A DNA stretch of 64,000 nt from Solicola gregarius (GTDB taxonomy: Bacteria > Actinomycetota > Actinomycetes > Propionibacteriales > Nocardioidaceae): assembly GCF_025790165.1 (NCBI RefSeq), contig NZ_CP094970.1, forward strand, positions 1 to 64,000, written 5' to 3'. Made by a program: the position numbers and the translations under genes. Below, piece after piece: positions 37,623-46,248 of this stretch (positions are counted from its first letter, which is position 1; each line of letters begins with the position of its first letter). The notes under the pieces were generated by a model that was given only the letters and a program-made list of their open reading frames with translations, was not told the DNA's origin and did no database searches.

Positions 37623-39979
37623 GGTGCGAAGTCCCACACGGCGACGCCCGATGAGCCGAGGTACGGGACGTCGTTCACCGTTGTGGCGAACCGGCGGTCG
37701 CCGATCGGAGCAGTTTCGGTGTCGAACGCCGTCTCGTCCATCGCGTACGCGTCGGACCACTGCGCATCCGCGGACGACAGGTAGTACGCCGAGTCGTAGC
37801 GGTAGAGCGCCGAGTGCGCCGTCGCGAGTACGTCACCGTCGTCGCCGAGCAGCAGCGACCGATACGACAGCTGCCCACACGACGTCCGGGTCGCACCCGG
37901 CTGCAGCTTGCCGGTGTCGCGATCGAACTCCCGCAACGAGATTCGGCTCCCGCCATCGCACGACTCGTCCTGCACCTGGACGACTCGACCGTCCGAGAGC
38001 ACCGTGACGTCGGGGAATCCCTTGGTCTTGCGGCGCGGAGTCCACGTACCGTCGTCGCGGCGGATGCGGTACGCGCCGACGTCGTACGCGACCAGCGTTC
38101 CGCCGTTGTAGTACCAGTCGGTCGAGTAGTCCATCGAGCCGTTCAGCGGCGTGCGCTTCTTCTTCGACCACTTGCCGTCGTAGATCGCGTAGTGGTTGCC
38201 GTCGTCGAACGCGAGAACGGTGCCGTCGTCCCCCAGGCGTACGCCCACCCGCACGTTCAGCGCGACCGGCGGCGCCGGGAAGCTCCGGATCTTCCCCGTC
38301 GCGGGATCGTACAGCCCGAACCGTTTCGTACTGCGGCGCACGAGCAGCTTCCCGTCGAGATCGCCGTACGCCTTGCTGAACGTCGCGGCCACCGGCTTCG
38401 ACCAGCCCTTGCCCGGGTTCCAGCTCGCCATGTATGACCGGTGCTTCCCGAACTCCTTACCGCAGCTGTACCTGGCGACCGCCGACGAGCCGGTCGGCTC
38501 CAGGGCCGTGAACCAACACGATTTGTACGTACCCGTCGGATCCTTCACGCGATGCAGGGCGGTGTTCGTGCCGTCGGTCTTGCGCTTGGTCAGGTAGAGG
38601 TGCTTACGGCCCGGATAGCCGGGCATCTGCACCGTGACGCCGGCGTGCAGCGTACTGCCCTGGGTCTGCGCGGCCCGCACATCGACCACGTCGCCCTTGG
38701 ACACTCCCGTGATCGGCGTCGGTGCCGGCAGCAGCGTCCGGTCGTCGGTTACGGGATCCGCGACGGAGCAACTCGGTCCCGCGATCGCCTCGGGGGCCTC
38801 CTCGATGTCCGCCAGGCCGACGACGCAGCCACCGTCGTCGATGCCTACAGAGGCGTTCTTGGCCAGGTCGTGCGACATGGTGATCGGCTCCGACCAGTCG
38901 CCGTCCTCGCGTACGACGAGCGCTGCCTCGTCGACGCGCTTTCCCTTGGCGACGTAGCCGAGCGCGATATCGCCGGCATGGTTGACATCTGCGCGAAGCC
39001 ACGGGTAAACATCACCGCCCAGCGACCTCAAGGTATCGACGTCGGCAATCGGCCCTGCCTTGCCGGCAGCCCCGATGTTCCTGGAGCGGATCCACCAGCG
39101 ACGCTTGCCGTCTGCGTTCTTTCCGCTCTCGGACCAGTTCGCGGTGAAGCGGCGCTTCCCGGAAGCGACCACGACCGACTCGTCGAAGGAGCGGCGGCCC
39201 CGCGGTCGGATGACGGTGGTCGACCACTTCTTCTTGCCCGCCTTGCGGGTCAGGACCCGCGTCGACGACACGACCGCCACGTCGCCGCTACGAGTCGCGA
39301 CCAGCCTGGCCTGCTTCGCCTGATAGTGGTCCTTCGCCCTCCTGACCAGGTGCGGCTTCGACCATCGCGCGCCACCCTTCGAGCGGGTGATGACGATTCG
39401 CTTCTTCACCGCGCCCAGCGCGTACACCACACCCTTGTTCGCTCCCGCCATCGCGATCGGCTTGACGGGCGCCTTCGGCAGCCGCACACGCTTGCCGTTG
39501 CGCATCGCGACGGAGCGACCGAAGCCGAGGCGGCCGTCAGCTGCGCTCCAGATCGGCCCGGCATCGGGAACCTTGTGCTTCGACCAACCGTCGCCCGGAC
39601 TCCACAGGTCCGCACGGTTCCACGAGTCGAACTTGTCCCAGCAGTTCGAGACGACGAGCACTCTTCGACCGTCCGAAACCGATGACCGGTTGGTGCATCG
39701 CCCACCCGGGCCTTCGCGCTTCCACTTCCGGGCGTTCGGCGTACGTACGAAGATCGTCGTACGCGATTGGTCGCTGCTACCGGCGGCGACGACGGTGCCG
39801 TTGTCCAGCACATGCACCCGGGCGATGCCGGTCTCCACGTTCGAGCCGATCGGCACCCACCCGTCCGGCAGATCGGCTGATCCGGCCGAGTCGTCGGCGT
39901 GTGCCGGGCTGAGGGTCGTCGCACAGACGGCTCCGGCGGCGATGGCAGTGAACAGCGCATGCTTGCGTGTCGGTCTCAT
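37619..39979 (-). CDS. Large secreted protein, probable beta-propeller
   Basis: A 786-aa exported protein. ATG 39979 gives a signal peptide (MRPTRKHALFTAIAAGAV, then cleavage after SPAHA). The mature part is made of repeating short units rich in Gly-Asp, Trp and Lys (such as GTVVAAGSSDQSRTTIFVR and GGARWSKPHLVR) that resemble sialidase or WD-type propeller blades, but without clear Asp-box catalytic residues. No cell-wall anchor or transmembrane segment is seen at the C-terminus. I do not recognise a named family. It may bind extracellular polymers or act as an envelope factor. Confidence 0.7.
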   Translation of the reverse strand: MRPTRKHALFTAIAAGAVCATTLSPAHADDSAGSADLPDGWVPIGSNVETGIARVHVLDNGTVVAAGSSDQSRTTIFVRTPNARKWKREGPGGRCTNRSSVSDGRRVLVVSNCWDKFDSWNRADLWSPGDGWSKHKVPDAGPIWSAADGRLGFGRSVAMRNGKRVRLPKAPVKPIAMAGANKGVVYALGAVKKRIVITRSKGGARWSKPHLVRRAKDHYQAKQARLVATRSGDVAVVSSTRVLTRKAGKKKWSTTVIRPRGRRSFDESVVVASGKRRFTANWSESGKNADGKRRWWIRSRNIGAAGKAGPIADVDTLRSLGGDVYPWLRADVNHAGDIALGYVAKGKRVDEAALVVREDGDWSEPITMSHDLAKNASVGIDDGGCVVGLADIEEAPEAIAGPSCSVADPVTDDRTLLPAPTPITGVSKGDVVDVRAAQTQGSTLHAGVTVQMPGYPGRKHLYLTKRKTDGTNTALHRVKDPTGTYKSCWFTALEPTGSSAVARYSCGKEFGKHRSYMASWNPGKGWSKPVAATFSKAYGDLDGKLLVRRSTKRFGLYDPATGKIRSFPAPPVALNVRVGVRLGDDGTVLAFDDGNHYAIYDGKWSKKKRTPLNGSMDYSTDWYYNGGTLVAYDVGAYRIRRDDGTWTPRRKTKGFPDVTVLSDGRVVQVQDESCDGGSRISLREFDRDTGKLQPGATRTSCGQLSYRSLLLGDDGDVLATAHSALYRYDSAYYLSSADAQWSDAYAMDETAFDTETAPIGDRRFATTVNDVPYLGSSGVAVWDFAP

Positions 39980-40093
39980 GGCTCCCCGATCATTGCCCCG
40001 ATCCGGACCGACCAGGCCCGGCAACGTCCGCAGCGTACGACCTTTGGGTGCGCCCCGCTACCAATTCGCCAAAACCGGACGATCCCGACCCGG

Positions 40094-40999
40094 TCAGCAG
40101 AATCCAGGTGTCGAGTGCCAGGCGCTTCCGGGCGCGGGCGCGTCGTCGCGCAGCACCGTCGCCTCGATCAGGCCGTACGGGCGGTCGGCGGCGATGAACA
40201 CCTCACCGGGGTTCTCCTGGCCGAACGGTGCAAGGTCGACGAGGAAATGGTGCTTGTTGGGTGCGGAGAAGCGGATCTCGGCGATCTCGGGATGCCGCTC
40301 GAGAACGGCCTCCCCCATGTCGTACAGGCTCTGCTGCAGCGCGCGGCTGTGCCGCTCGGCGAACACGGCCAGCAGGTCGCGTACGACCGCCGCATGCGTC
40401 GCATCCCAGTCGACGTTGGTGTCTGCGTACCGCCAGCGGGCGACGAGGGATGTCGCGAGTACGCGGTCGTCGGTCTCGGCGAGCGTCGTGTACTCGTCTT
40501 GCAGGAAGCCCTTGAACTCCGAGCCGGTCGTCTTCGCGATCACCAGATCGCTGACACCGGACACGACCCAGGTACGCCGATCCGCCGTCGTGCCTTCGAC
40601 GTTCACGACCGTGTTGCGCACCGCCTCGCCGGAGCGTACGAACGCGTGGTCGTGCCCGCGGCCGTCGACGTCGATGCGCCGCCACGCGTACTCCTCGACC
40701 TCGACACGCGCTCCGGTGACCTTCGGCACCCGGTCGACGAAGTGCTCGGCGAGCGCTTGCGCGTACTCCTCGATCGCGCCGACACCCTTGGACTTCGCGA
40801 AGGCGAAGGCGGTGTTCTTCTGCGTGTCGGTCGGCAGCACGTCGGCCTGGTCGCCGCCGACGTGTGCCGCGGTGAAGTCGCCGCGCAGGGAGGTCGAGAC
40901 GTTCAGGTCGCGGATCTCGTGCCGGTCGCCGTCGCGGTAGACGCGGACGACGCGGCACTCCGCCTTCCCGTACTGGTTGCGCCCGAGCACGATCGCCAT
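40094..40999 (-). CDS. pucL: Urate oxidase (uricase)
   Basis: A factor-independent urate hydroxylase that oxidises urate to 5-hydroxyisourate. The 301-aa protein carries the T-fold tunnel motifs VLPTDTQKNTAFAFAKSKG with the catalytic Thr, the Lys-containing NQYGKAECRVVRV near the start, and SAPNKHHFLVDL near the C-terminus. Its length is normal. It is the last gene of the aldolase-like / HIU hydrolase / uricase string, and starts one base after the HIU hydrolase stop, so the two are co-translated, which suits the short-lived product. Confidence 0.95.
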   Translation of the reverse strand: MAIVLGRNQYGKAECRVVRVYRDGDRHEIRDLNVSTSLRGDFTAAHVGGDQADVLPTDTQKNTAFAFAKSKGVGAIEEYAQALAEHFVDRVPKVTGARVEVEEYAWRRIDVDGRGHDHAFVRSGEAVRNTVVNVEGTTADRRTWVVSGVSDLVIAKTTGSEFKGFLQDEYTTLAETDDRVLATSLVARWRYADTNVDWDATHAAVVRDLLAVFAERHSRALQQSLYDMGEAVLERHPEIAEIRFSAPNKHHFLVDLAPFGQENPGEVFIAADRPYGLIEATVLRDDAPAPGSAWHSTPGFC

Positions 41000-41000
41000 C

Positions 41001-41336
41001 TCAGGACCCCCGGTACGTCGAGTAGCCGAACGGACTCAAGAGCAGGGGTACGTGGTAGTGCTGATCGGGATCACGCACCGCGAAGGAGATGACCACCTCC
41101 GGGTAGAAACCGTCGCTTCCGGTCGACGCGAAGTAGGCCGCCGTGTCGAACCGCAGCCGGTACGTACCGGTCTCGGCGCGATCCGGCCCGAGGTCGGCGA
41201 TGCGGCCGTCCACGTCGGTACGCCCGTCGCCGAGAATCGTCGGCGGCTCTCCGTCGAGCAGCTCGAGGCGAACGGGCACACCGGAGGCGGGCGAACCCGC
41301 TGCGGTGTCGAGGACATGGGTGGTGATGGCGCTCAT
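41001..41336 (-). CDS. uraH: 5-hydroxyisourate hydrolase (transthyretin-like)
   Basis: Hydrolyses 5-hydroxyisourate to OHCU. The 111-aa protein has the family N-terminus ITTHVLDTAAGSPASGVPVR, the substrate-site segment YHVPLLLSPFGYSTYRGS, and the invariant YRGS C-terminal tetrapeptide. It sits directly upstream of urate oxidase. A long hairpin (41365-41421) lies between it and the aldolase-like gene upstream and may separate or modulate transcription. Confidence 0.95.
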   Translation of the reverse strand: MSAITTHVLDTAAGSPASGVPVRLELLDGEPPTILGDGRTDVDGRIADLGPDRAETGTYRLRFDTAAYFASTGSDGFYPEVVISFAVRDPDQHYHVPLLLSPFGYSTYRGS

Positions 41337-41364
41337 GGCCGTCAGGCTACGCCTCGACTCGTCA

Positions 41365-41421
41365 CGAGTGGCGCAACCTCGTTACTCAGACGCCCTGGGC
41401 GTAACGGATCTGCGCCACTCG
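41365..41421. terminator. Long imperfect hairpin between the aldolase-like gene and uraH
   Basis: Two 21-bp arms (41365-41385 and 41401-41421) match at 17 positions: CGAGTGGCGCA and CGTTAC pair perfectly around a 4-bp mismatch. The 15-bp centre holds a second palindrome, ACGCCCTGGGCGT. It starts 16 bp after the aldolase-like stop. It may be a terminator or attenuator; no T-tract is present. Confidence 0.6.
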
Positions 41422-41437
41422 CGGGGTCGGAAAGGCC

Positions 41438-42676
41438 TCACCGTCGGGCGAGCGATTCCAGCCGGGCACGCTCCATCCCCGATCCGTGCCGTACGTCGTC
41501 CGCCGAGGTCGCACCGCAGTCGAGCGCGCGCAGCACGTACCCCGCGAGCGCCGCGGCGGTCGCCGGCTCGTCGAGGTAGCCGGCATCGCCCGCGCCCGCG
41601 TACGCGCGCAGCCGGCGCAGTGACTCGGGCAGGTCGGCGGCGAAGAACGCGTATACGGCGGCGTACCTGCTGGGCAGCTGACTGGGGTCGAGGTCCCAGC
41701 CCTGGTAGATGCCGCGTTCGAGCGAGCGTCGTACCAACCGAGCGTGCAGGCGCCAGGCGGCGTGGATCGCCTCGGTGTCGCCGACCGGCAGGATGTTCGT
41801 CGAGCCGTCCGAGACGACGACGCCGGTCTCCGCGGCCGCGACCTGCATGACGTCCTTCGCGAAGTCGGCGGCCGGATGCTCCATGCTCTGCTGTGCCGCG
41901 GCGATGCCGAGGGCCGCCGAGTAGTCGTACGTCCCGTAGTGCAGGCCGACGCACCGCCCGCGGGACGCGTGGATCATCGGCGCGACGAGCGCGCGGCCGT
42001 CGGGACCCACCACGGCCTGCGGTGTCTCGACCTGGATCTCGAACGCGAGTGCGCCGTCGGCGAGGCCGTGCTCCTGCTCGATCCACGCGCATGCGGTCGT
42101 CATCGCCTCGACCTGCGCGACCGAGGTGACCTTCGGCAACGTCACCCGGAGGCCGTTGGGCAGGCCGGACGACGCGAGCTCGCGTACGAACAGGTCGAGC
42201 GTTCGCAGGCCCCGGTGGCGGGTCGCGGCGTCGAAGCTCTTGAACCGGATCCCGACGCACGGCGGTGCAGTCCCCGCCTCCAGCATCGCCGCCACCGCAG
42301 CCACGGCCGCGCGTACGTCGGCGTCCTCGGTGTCATCCGGTCGCGCGCCGTAGCCGTCCTCGAAGTCGATCCGTAGGTCCTCGATCGGCTCCCGCGACAG
42401 CTTCTCGACGATCCGGTCGTACCCGACCAGCTCCGGATCGAGGTCGAGCGCGGACGCGAGCGCGTCTCGGTCGGGTGCATGCTGGGCCAGCTTCGCGGAG
42501 GCGCGCTCGCCCCACTCGGCCACGGATCCGGCATGGACGCGGTCGCCGGGAACGTACACGGTATGCACCGGCTGCCGCTCCCGGCGCCCACCCGGGTAGC
42601 GCACGACGTGGTCACGGTCGTCGGTCGCGAGGCGCGAGTCGAGCTCGGCGGCAAGCCGGTCGAGATGATCGGTCAC
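41438..42676 (-). CDS. DUF6986 aldolase/citrate-lyase-like protein of the urate cluster
   Basis: A 412-aa protein that looks like a HpcH/HpaI or citrate-lyase-type TIM barrel. Seen: EPIEDLRIDFEDGYG (acidic metal-site strand), GIRFKSFDAAT, LPKVTSVAQVEAM, LAFEIQVETPQAV with the Glu expected to bind the metal, and RCVGLHYGTYDYSAAL. Proteins of this type recur in actinobacterial urate-degradation clusters, but I know of no proven reaction. GTG 42676 is the likely start: the frame upstream overlaps the divergent uraD gene. A retro-aldol step on an allantoin-derived or glyoxylate-type compound is speculation. Confidence 0.8.
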   Translation of the reverse strand: MTDHLDRLAAELDSRLATDDRDHVVRYPGGRRERQPVHTVYVPGDRVHAGSVAEWGERASAKLAQHAPDRDALASALDLDPELVGYDRIVEKLSREPIEDLRIDFEDGYGARPDDTEDADVRAAVAAVAAMLEAGTAPPCVGIRFKSFDAATRHRGLRTLDLFVRELASSGLPNGLRVTLPKVTSVAQVEAMTTACAWIEQEHGLADGALAFEIQVETPQAVVGPDGRALVAPMIHASRGRCVGLHYGTYDYSAALGIAAAQQSMEHPAADFAKDVMQVAAAETGVVVSDGSTNILPVGDTEAIHAAWRLHARLVRRSLERGIYQGWDLDPSQLPSRYAAVYAFFAADLPESLRRLRAYAGAGDAGYLDEPATAAALAGYVLRALDCGATSADDVRHGSGMERARLESLARR

Positions 42677-42694
42677 ATCGGGGAGACTAGTCCG

Positions 42695-43198
42695 ATGCCC
42701 GCCGACGGACTCAGTTTGGACCAGTTCAACGCGCTGCCCGCCGCCGACGCACGGCTCGCGGCGAACGGCGTATGCGCGAGCGCCGCATGGGCCGAGGACG
42801 TGATTGCCCACCGCCCGTACGCCGACGTCGCTGCCGTGCTCGCCCGATCGGACGACGCGGTGTTCGCGCTCGATGACATTGAACTCGGCGCAGCACTTGC
42901 CGGCCATCCGCGCATCGGCGACCGCCCGACGGGTGCGCACGCCGCCTGGTCACGCCGCGAGCAGGCGTCGATGTCGAACGCGGATGCCGACGTCGCGGAG
43001 CGGATACGCGCGGGCAACCTGGCGTACGAGGAGCGCTTCGGCCACGTCTACCTGGTGTGCGCGAGCGGCCGGAGTCCCGAGGAACTGTTGTCGATCCTGG
43101 AGAGCCGGCTCGACAATGCGCCGGCCGAGGAGCGCGCGGTCGTACTGAGCGAGCTCGCCGCGATCAACCGGCTGCGGCTGGGGCGTCTCGTGGCGTGA
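42695..43198 (+). CDS. uraD: OHCU decarboxylase
   Basis: Decarboxylates OHCU to S-allantoin, the third step of urate breakdown. The 167-aa protein has LDQFNALPAADARL, LAGHPRIGDRPTG with the catalytic His of the HPRIG motif, and SREQASMSNAD-like spacing (here SRREQASMSNADADVAERI), then NLAYEERFGHVYLVCASGRS. ATG 42695 leaves only 18 bp to the divergent aldolase-like start, so the two promoters must overlap each other's coding region. It ends near a hairpin shared with convergent pucR. Confidence 0.93.
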   Translation: MPADGLSLDQFNALPAADARLAANGVCASAAWAEDVIAHRPYADVAAVLARSDDAVFALDDIELGAALAGHPRIGDRPTGAHAAWSRREQASMSNADADVAERIRAGNLAYEERFGHVYLVCASGRSPEELLSILESRLDNAPAEERAVVLSELAAINRLRLGRLVA

Positions 43199-43247
43199 CT
43201 TCCCACGGCGGCTTGGCACTGCCCACGGCACGCGTGCCTTGGGAAGT
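43198..43247. terminator. Hairpin between convergent uraD and pucR
   Basis: ACTTCCCA (43198-43205) pairs with TGGGAAGT (43240-43247), and the interior contains the palindrome GGCACGCGTGCC. It sits between the two stop codons and could stop transcription from both sides. Confidence 0.55.
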
Positions 43248-43255
43248 GCGGGCGG

Positions 43256-44794
43256 TCACGAGCGCAGCGACCTGAGCGCAAGGAACACGTCGACGCGATC
43301 CGGCAGGCGCGACAGGTCTCGGCCGGTCAGTGACTCGACGCGCGCCATCCGGTAGCGGACCGTGTTGACGTGCAGGTGAAGACGGTCCGCGGTGCGGCTC
43401 CACGAGCCGGAGCAGTCGAGGAACGCCTCCAGCGTCGCGAGCAGACCGCCGTCATGTTCGGCGTCGTACGCGAGCACGGAGCCGAGCACGCGCTGCGCGA
43501 ACAGCCGTCGTACCTCATCCGGCACGGTCGCGAGCAGCAGTACGTGCGAGTCGACCTCGCGGCCCGACACTATGCTCACCGGATCGTCGCCGGTCAGCGC
43601 GAGCCGAAACGCATGCTGCGACTCCTCGAGCATCCCGGACAGCCCCGCGAGGGCCGCTGCATCGCTGATGCCCGCCGCCAACCGGCGCGCCGTCAGGCCG
43701 GGCGCCAGCCGGGTGAGCGTCGACCGGATCGTGCCGACCCGCTCCTGGTCGCCTGCGGGCACCACGACGACCGTCTCGCCGGCGGGTGTCTGCCCGACGA
43801 CCGTCCCGTCGATCGCGTCGAACACGTCCTCGGCGATCAGCCGCGCCTCTGCGGCGTCGCCGACCGGCTCGAGCCCGAGCACCACGACGACGTACGCCGG
43901 CGCGCCGAGGTCGAGGCCGGCCTGCTCGAGCCGCACGCTGGTCTCTGCCCTGTCCGCCGCCCCGGTCGCGACCATGCGTACTGCCTCGTCGGCGAGCGGT
44001 CGAGCGGCCGCACGCCGCTCCTCCACGCGGGTCCGCTCGACCTGGACGATCGTCGAGAGCTCCACCAGGGCGTCGTCGACGACATCGCGGTCGGCATCGG
44101 CATCGACGTCCGCAACGAGCATCCACGACGTGAGCCGGGATCCGTACGCACCGCCGACCGGATGCACGACGTACGCAGGCCCGATGGCGACCGGGAGCGA
44201 CTCCGCCGCCAGGTAGCCCGCGACGACCGCGGCGACGACCGCGTCCGGCAGCGGCTCGGAGCGCGTGCCGACGGCTCGCCCCGAGGCTGTCAGGACCCGC
44301 AGCCGCGCGCCGACATCGGCGCCGACGCGCGCGAGGAGCTCGTCGAGGCGCTCGCCGCGCGCCAGCGCCGACAGCAGCTCGCGGTTGCGACCGAGTCGCG
44401 CCTCCAGACGGGCGCCGCGCTCGGCCGCCGCCGCTCCGATCACGTACTCCGACAACGAGCTGAACGACACCTGCTCGGGTACCGCCAGCAGCGCGACGCC
44501 GTGCCGCCGGCACGCCTCGACGACGTCCTGCGGCACCTCGCCGAACTGTGCCGTGCCCGCGGCGATGGCCAATGCACCCGCGCGGGCGACGTTCGCGACG
44601 AACGTCTCGCTGTCGGCGGGGGTCCGGCGCCAGACGAGCCCGGTGATCACCAGCTCGCCGCCGCTGAGGTATCGGCCGGGGTCCATCAGGTCCGACGAGT
44701 ACGTCCAGCGGACCGGCCGGTCGAGCGACGCGTCGTCGCCGACCAGCATGCGCAGCGCGAGCTGTGGCGCATCGAGGAGTTCGCGGAGCCGCAT
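43256..44794 (-). CDS. PucR family transcriptional regulator of purine catabolism
   Basis: A 512-aa regulator with the N-terminal PucR sensory domain (SSDLMDPGRYLSGGELVITG, VPEQVSFSSLSEYVIG) and the C-terminal PucR helix-turn-helix (ATLEAFLDCSGSWSRTADRL, HLHVNTVRYRMARVESLTGR). The middle is a GGDEF-like degenerate region. It is divergent from the xanthine dehydrogenase operon (111 bp apart) and convergent with uraD, so it is well placed to control both. Purine-pathway metabolites are the likely effectors. Confidence 0.92.
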   Translation of the reverse strand: MRLRELLDAPQLALRMLVGDDASLDRPVRWTYSSDLMDPGRYLSGGELVITGLVWRRTPADSETFVANVARAGALAIAAGTAQFGEVPQDVVEACRRHGVALLAVPEQVSFSSLSEYVIGAAAAERGARLEARLGRNRELLSALARGERLDELLARVGADVGARLRVLTASGRAVGTRSEPLPDAVVAAVVAGYLAAESLPVAIGPAYVVHPVGGAYGSRLTSWMLVADVDADADRDVVDDALVELSTIVQVERTRVEERRAAARPLADEAVRMVATGAADRAETSVRLEQAGLDLGAPAYVVVVLGLEPVGDAAEARLIAEDVFDAIDGTVVGQTPAGETVVVVPAGDQERVGTIRSTLTRLAPGLTARRLAAGISDAAALAGLSGMLEESQHAFRLALTGDDPVSIVSGREVDSHVLLLATVPDEVRRLFAQRVLGSVLAYDAEHDGGLLATLEAFLDCSGSWSRTADRLHLHVNTVRYRMARVESLTGRDLSRLPDRVDVFLALRSLRS

Positions 44795-44905
44795 TGGAGA
44801 AACCTACAACCCGATGCTGCGCGGCGCCCTCGTTTTCGTCGCTCCGCCCCTGTCGCCGCTCCGGCCCGCGACGGTGTACTTGCCCCACGACGAGGAGGTC
44901 GCGAA

Positions 44906-45778
44906 ATGGACTTCGCATGCCCGCGTACGTGGGCCGAAGCCCTCGAAGTGCAGGCGCAAGAACCCGACACGGTGCCGATCTGCGGGGGCACCGACGTCAT
45001 GGTCGACGTCAACTTCGACCGGCGACGTCCCGCCGCGCTCCTCGACCTCACGCGCGTACGCGACCTGCAGGGCTGGAGCCATCGCGACGGACGCATCGTC
45101 CTCGGCGCCGGCGTCACGTACGCCCGGGTGATCGACGAGCTCGGCGACCGGTTGCCCGGCCTCGCGATGGCCGCGCGCACCGTCGGCTCGCCGCAGATCC
45201 GCAACCGCGGCACGGTCGGCGGCAATCTCGGCGCGGCCTCCCCTGCCGGCGACTCGCATCCGCCGCTGCTCGCGACCGAAACGGTCGTCGTCGCCGAGTC
45301 GGTGCGCGGCGCCCGCCGGATCGAGATCGCCGACTTCTACACCGGCGTGAAGCGCAACGCACTCGAGCCCGATGAGCTGATCCGCGAGATCGAGGTCGAG
45401 GTCGCCGGCGGTCCGCAGCAGTTCAGCAAGATCGGGCCCCGCAACGCGATGGTGATCGCCGTCGCCGGCTTCGCGCTCGCGTTGCACCCCGACGTACGCC
45501 GGGTCGGCACCGGCCTCGGCTCGGCGTCCCCGACGCCTCGGCGGGCCGCCGAAGCCGAGGTCTTCGTGGCGGCCGAGTTCGACGAGCGCGGCCTGTGGGA
45601 GTCGCGATCCGAGCTCCCGGAGTCGGTGGCAGAGGAGTTCGGCCGCCGGGTCGGGCTGGCCACTGAGCCCATCGACGACGTACGCGGCAGCGCGGCGTAC
45701 CGCAAGCATGCGATCTCGGTGCTTGCCCGGCGTGCCCTGACCTGGGCGTGGAGCGACTACCGGAGGCACCGCCTATGA
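44906..45778 (+). CDS. Xanthine dehydrogenase FAD subunit
   Basis: The 290-aa FAD-binding subunit of a xanthine dehydrogenase-type enzyme. VPICGGTDVMVDVNF and RNRGTVGGNLGAASPAGDS are the two flavin motifs, and the C-terminal domain ends at DYRRHRL. ATG 44906 has GAGGAGGT eight bases upstream; the open frame to 43370 is an antisense shadow of pucR. It is first in the four-gene operon and overlaps the 2Fe-2S gene by ATGA. PucR is the divergent neighbour. Confidence 0.93.
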   Translation: MDFACPRTWAEALEVQAQEPDTVPICGGTDVMVDVNFDRRRPAALLDLTRVRDLQGWSHRDGRIVLGAGVTYARVIDELGDRLPGLAMAARTVGSPQIRNRGTVGGNLGAASPAGDSHPPLLATETVVVAESVRGARRIEIADFYTGVKRNALEPDELIREIEVEVAGGPQQFSKIGPRNAMVIAVAGFALALHPDVRRVGTGLGSASPTPRRAAEAEVFVAAEFDERGLWESRSELPESVAEEFGRRVGLATEPIDDVRGSAAYRKHAISVLARRALTWAWSDYRRHRL

Positions 45779-46248
45779 GGGTCACGACAACCGTCAACGG
45801 CCAGCGCGTCGAGCTCGACGACGTGTGGGAGGGCGAGAGCCTGATGTACGCGCTGCGCGAGCGTGCCGGTCTCCCAGGGTCGAAGAACGCCTGTGAGCAA
45901 GGCGAGTGCGGCTCGTGCACTGTCTACCTCGACGGCGTACCCGTCTGCTCGTGCCTTGTCGCGGCGGGCCAGTCCGAGGGCCGCGACATCACGACGGTCG
46001 AAGGTCTCGCGAGCAAGACCGACCTGCATGGCGTGCAGCAGGCGTTTCTCGACGCCGGCGCCGTCCAGTGTGGCTTCTGTACGCCCGGGCTGCTGATCGC
46101 AGCGCACGACCTGATCGCCCGCGTCCCGGAGCCGAGCGATCCCGACATCCGCGAGGCGCTCGCGGGCAACCTGTGCCGCTGCACCGGGTACGAGAAGATC
46201 ATGGACGCCGTGCATCTGGCGGCCGACCGCGCAGGTGCCCGGCCATGA
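45775..46248 (+). CDS. Xanthine dehydrogenase 2Fe-2S subunit
   Basis: A 157-aa subunit with [15 protein letters not shown] plus CSCLVA for the first cluster and QCGFCTPGL plus NLCRCTGY for the second. It carries electrons from the molybdenum site to FAD. ATG 45775 and the TGA of the FAD gene overlap, and its own stop overlaps the deaminase ATG at 46245, showing tight coupling. Confidence 0.95.
   Translation: MRVTTTVNGQRVELDDVWEGESLMYALRERAGLPGSKNACEQGECGSCTVYLDGVPVCSCLVAAGQSEGRDITTVEGLASKTDLHGVQQAFLDAGAVQCGFCTPGLLIAAHDLIARVPEPSDPDIREALAGNLCRCTGYEKIMDAVHLAADRAGARP

Noticed and set aside
39387-40940. Plus-strand open frame of 517 codons across the secreted-protein and uricase genes
   Set aside because: Uricase is certain on the minus strand, and the frame crosses two unrelated genes.
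43370-44905. Long N-terminal extension of the FAD subunit gene
   Set aside because: It lies antisense to pucR, and a good ribosome site stands right before ATG 44906.
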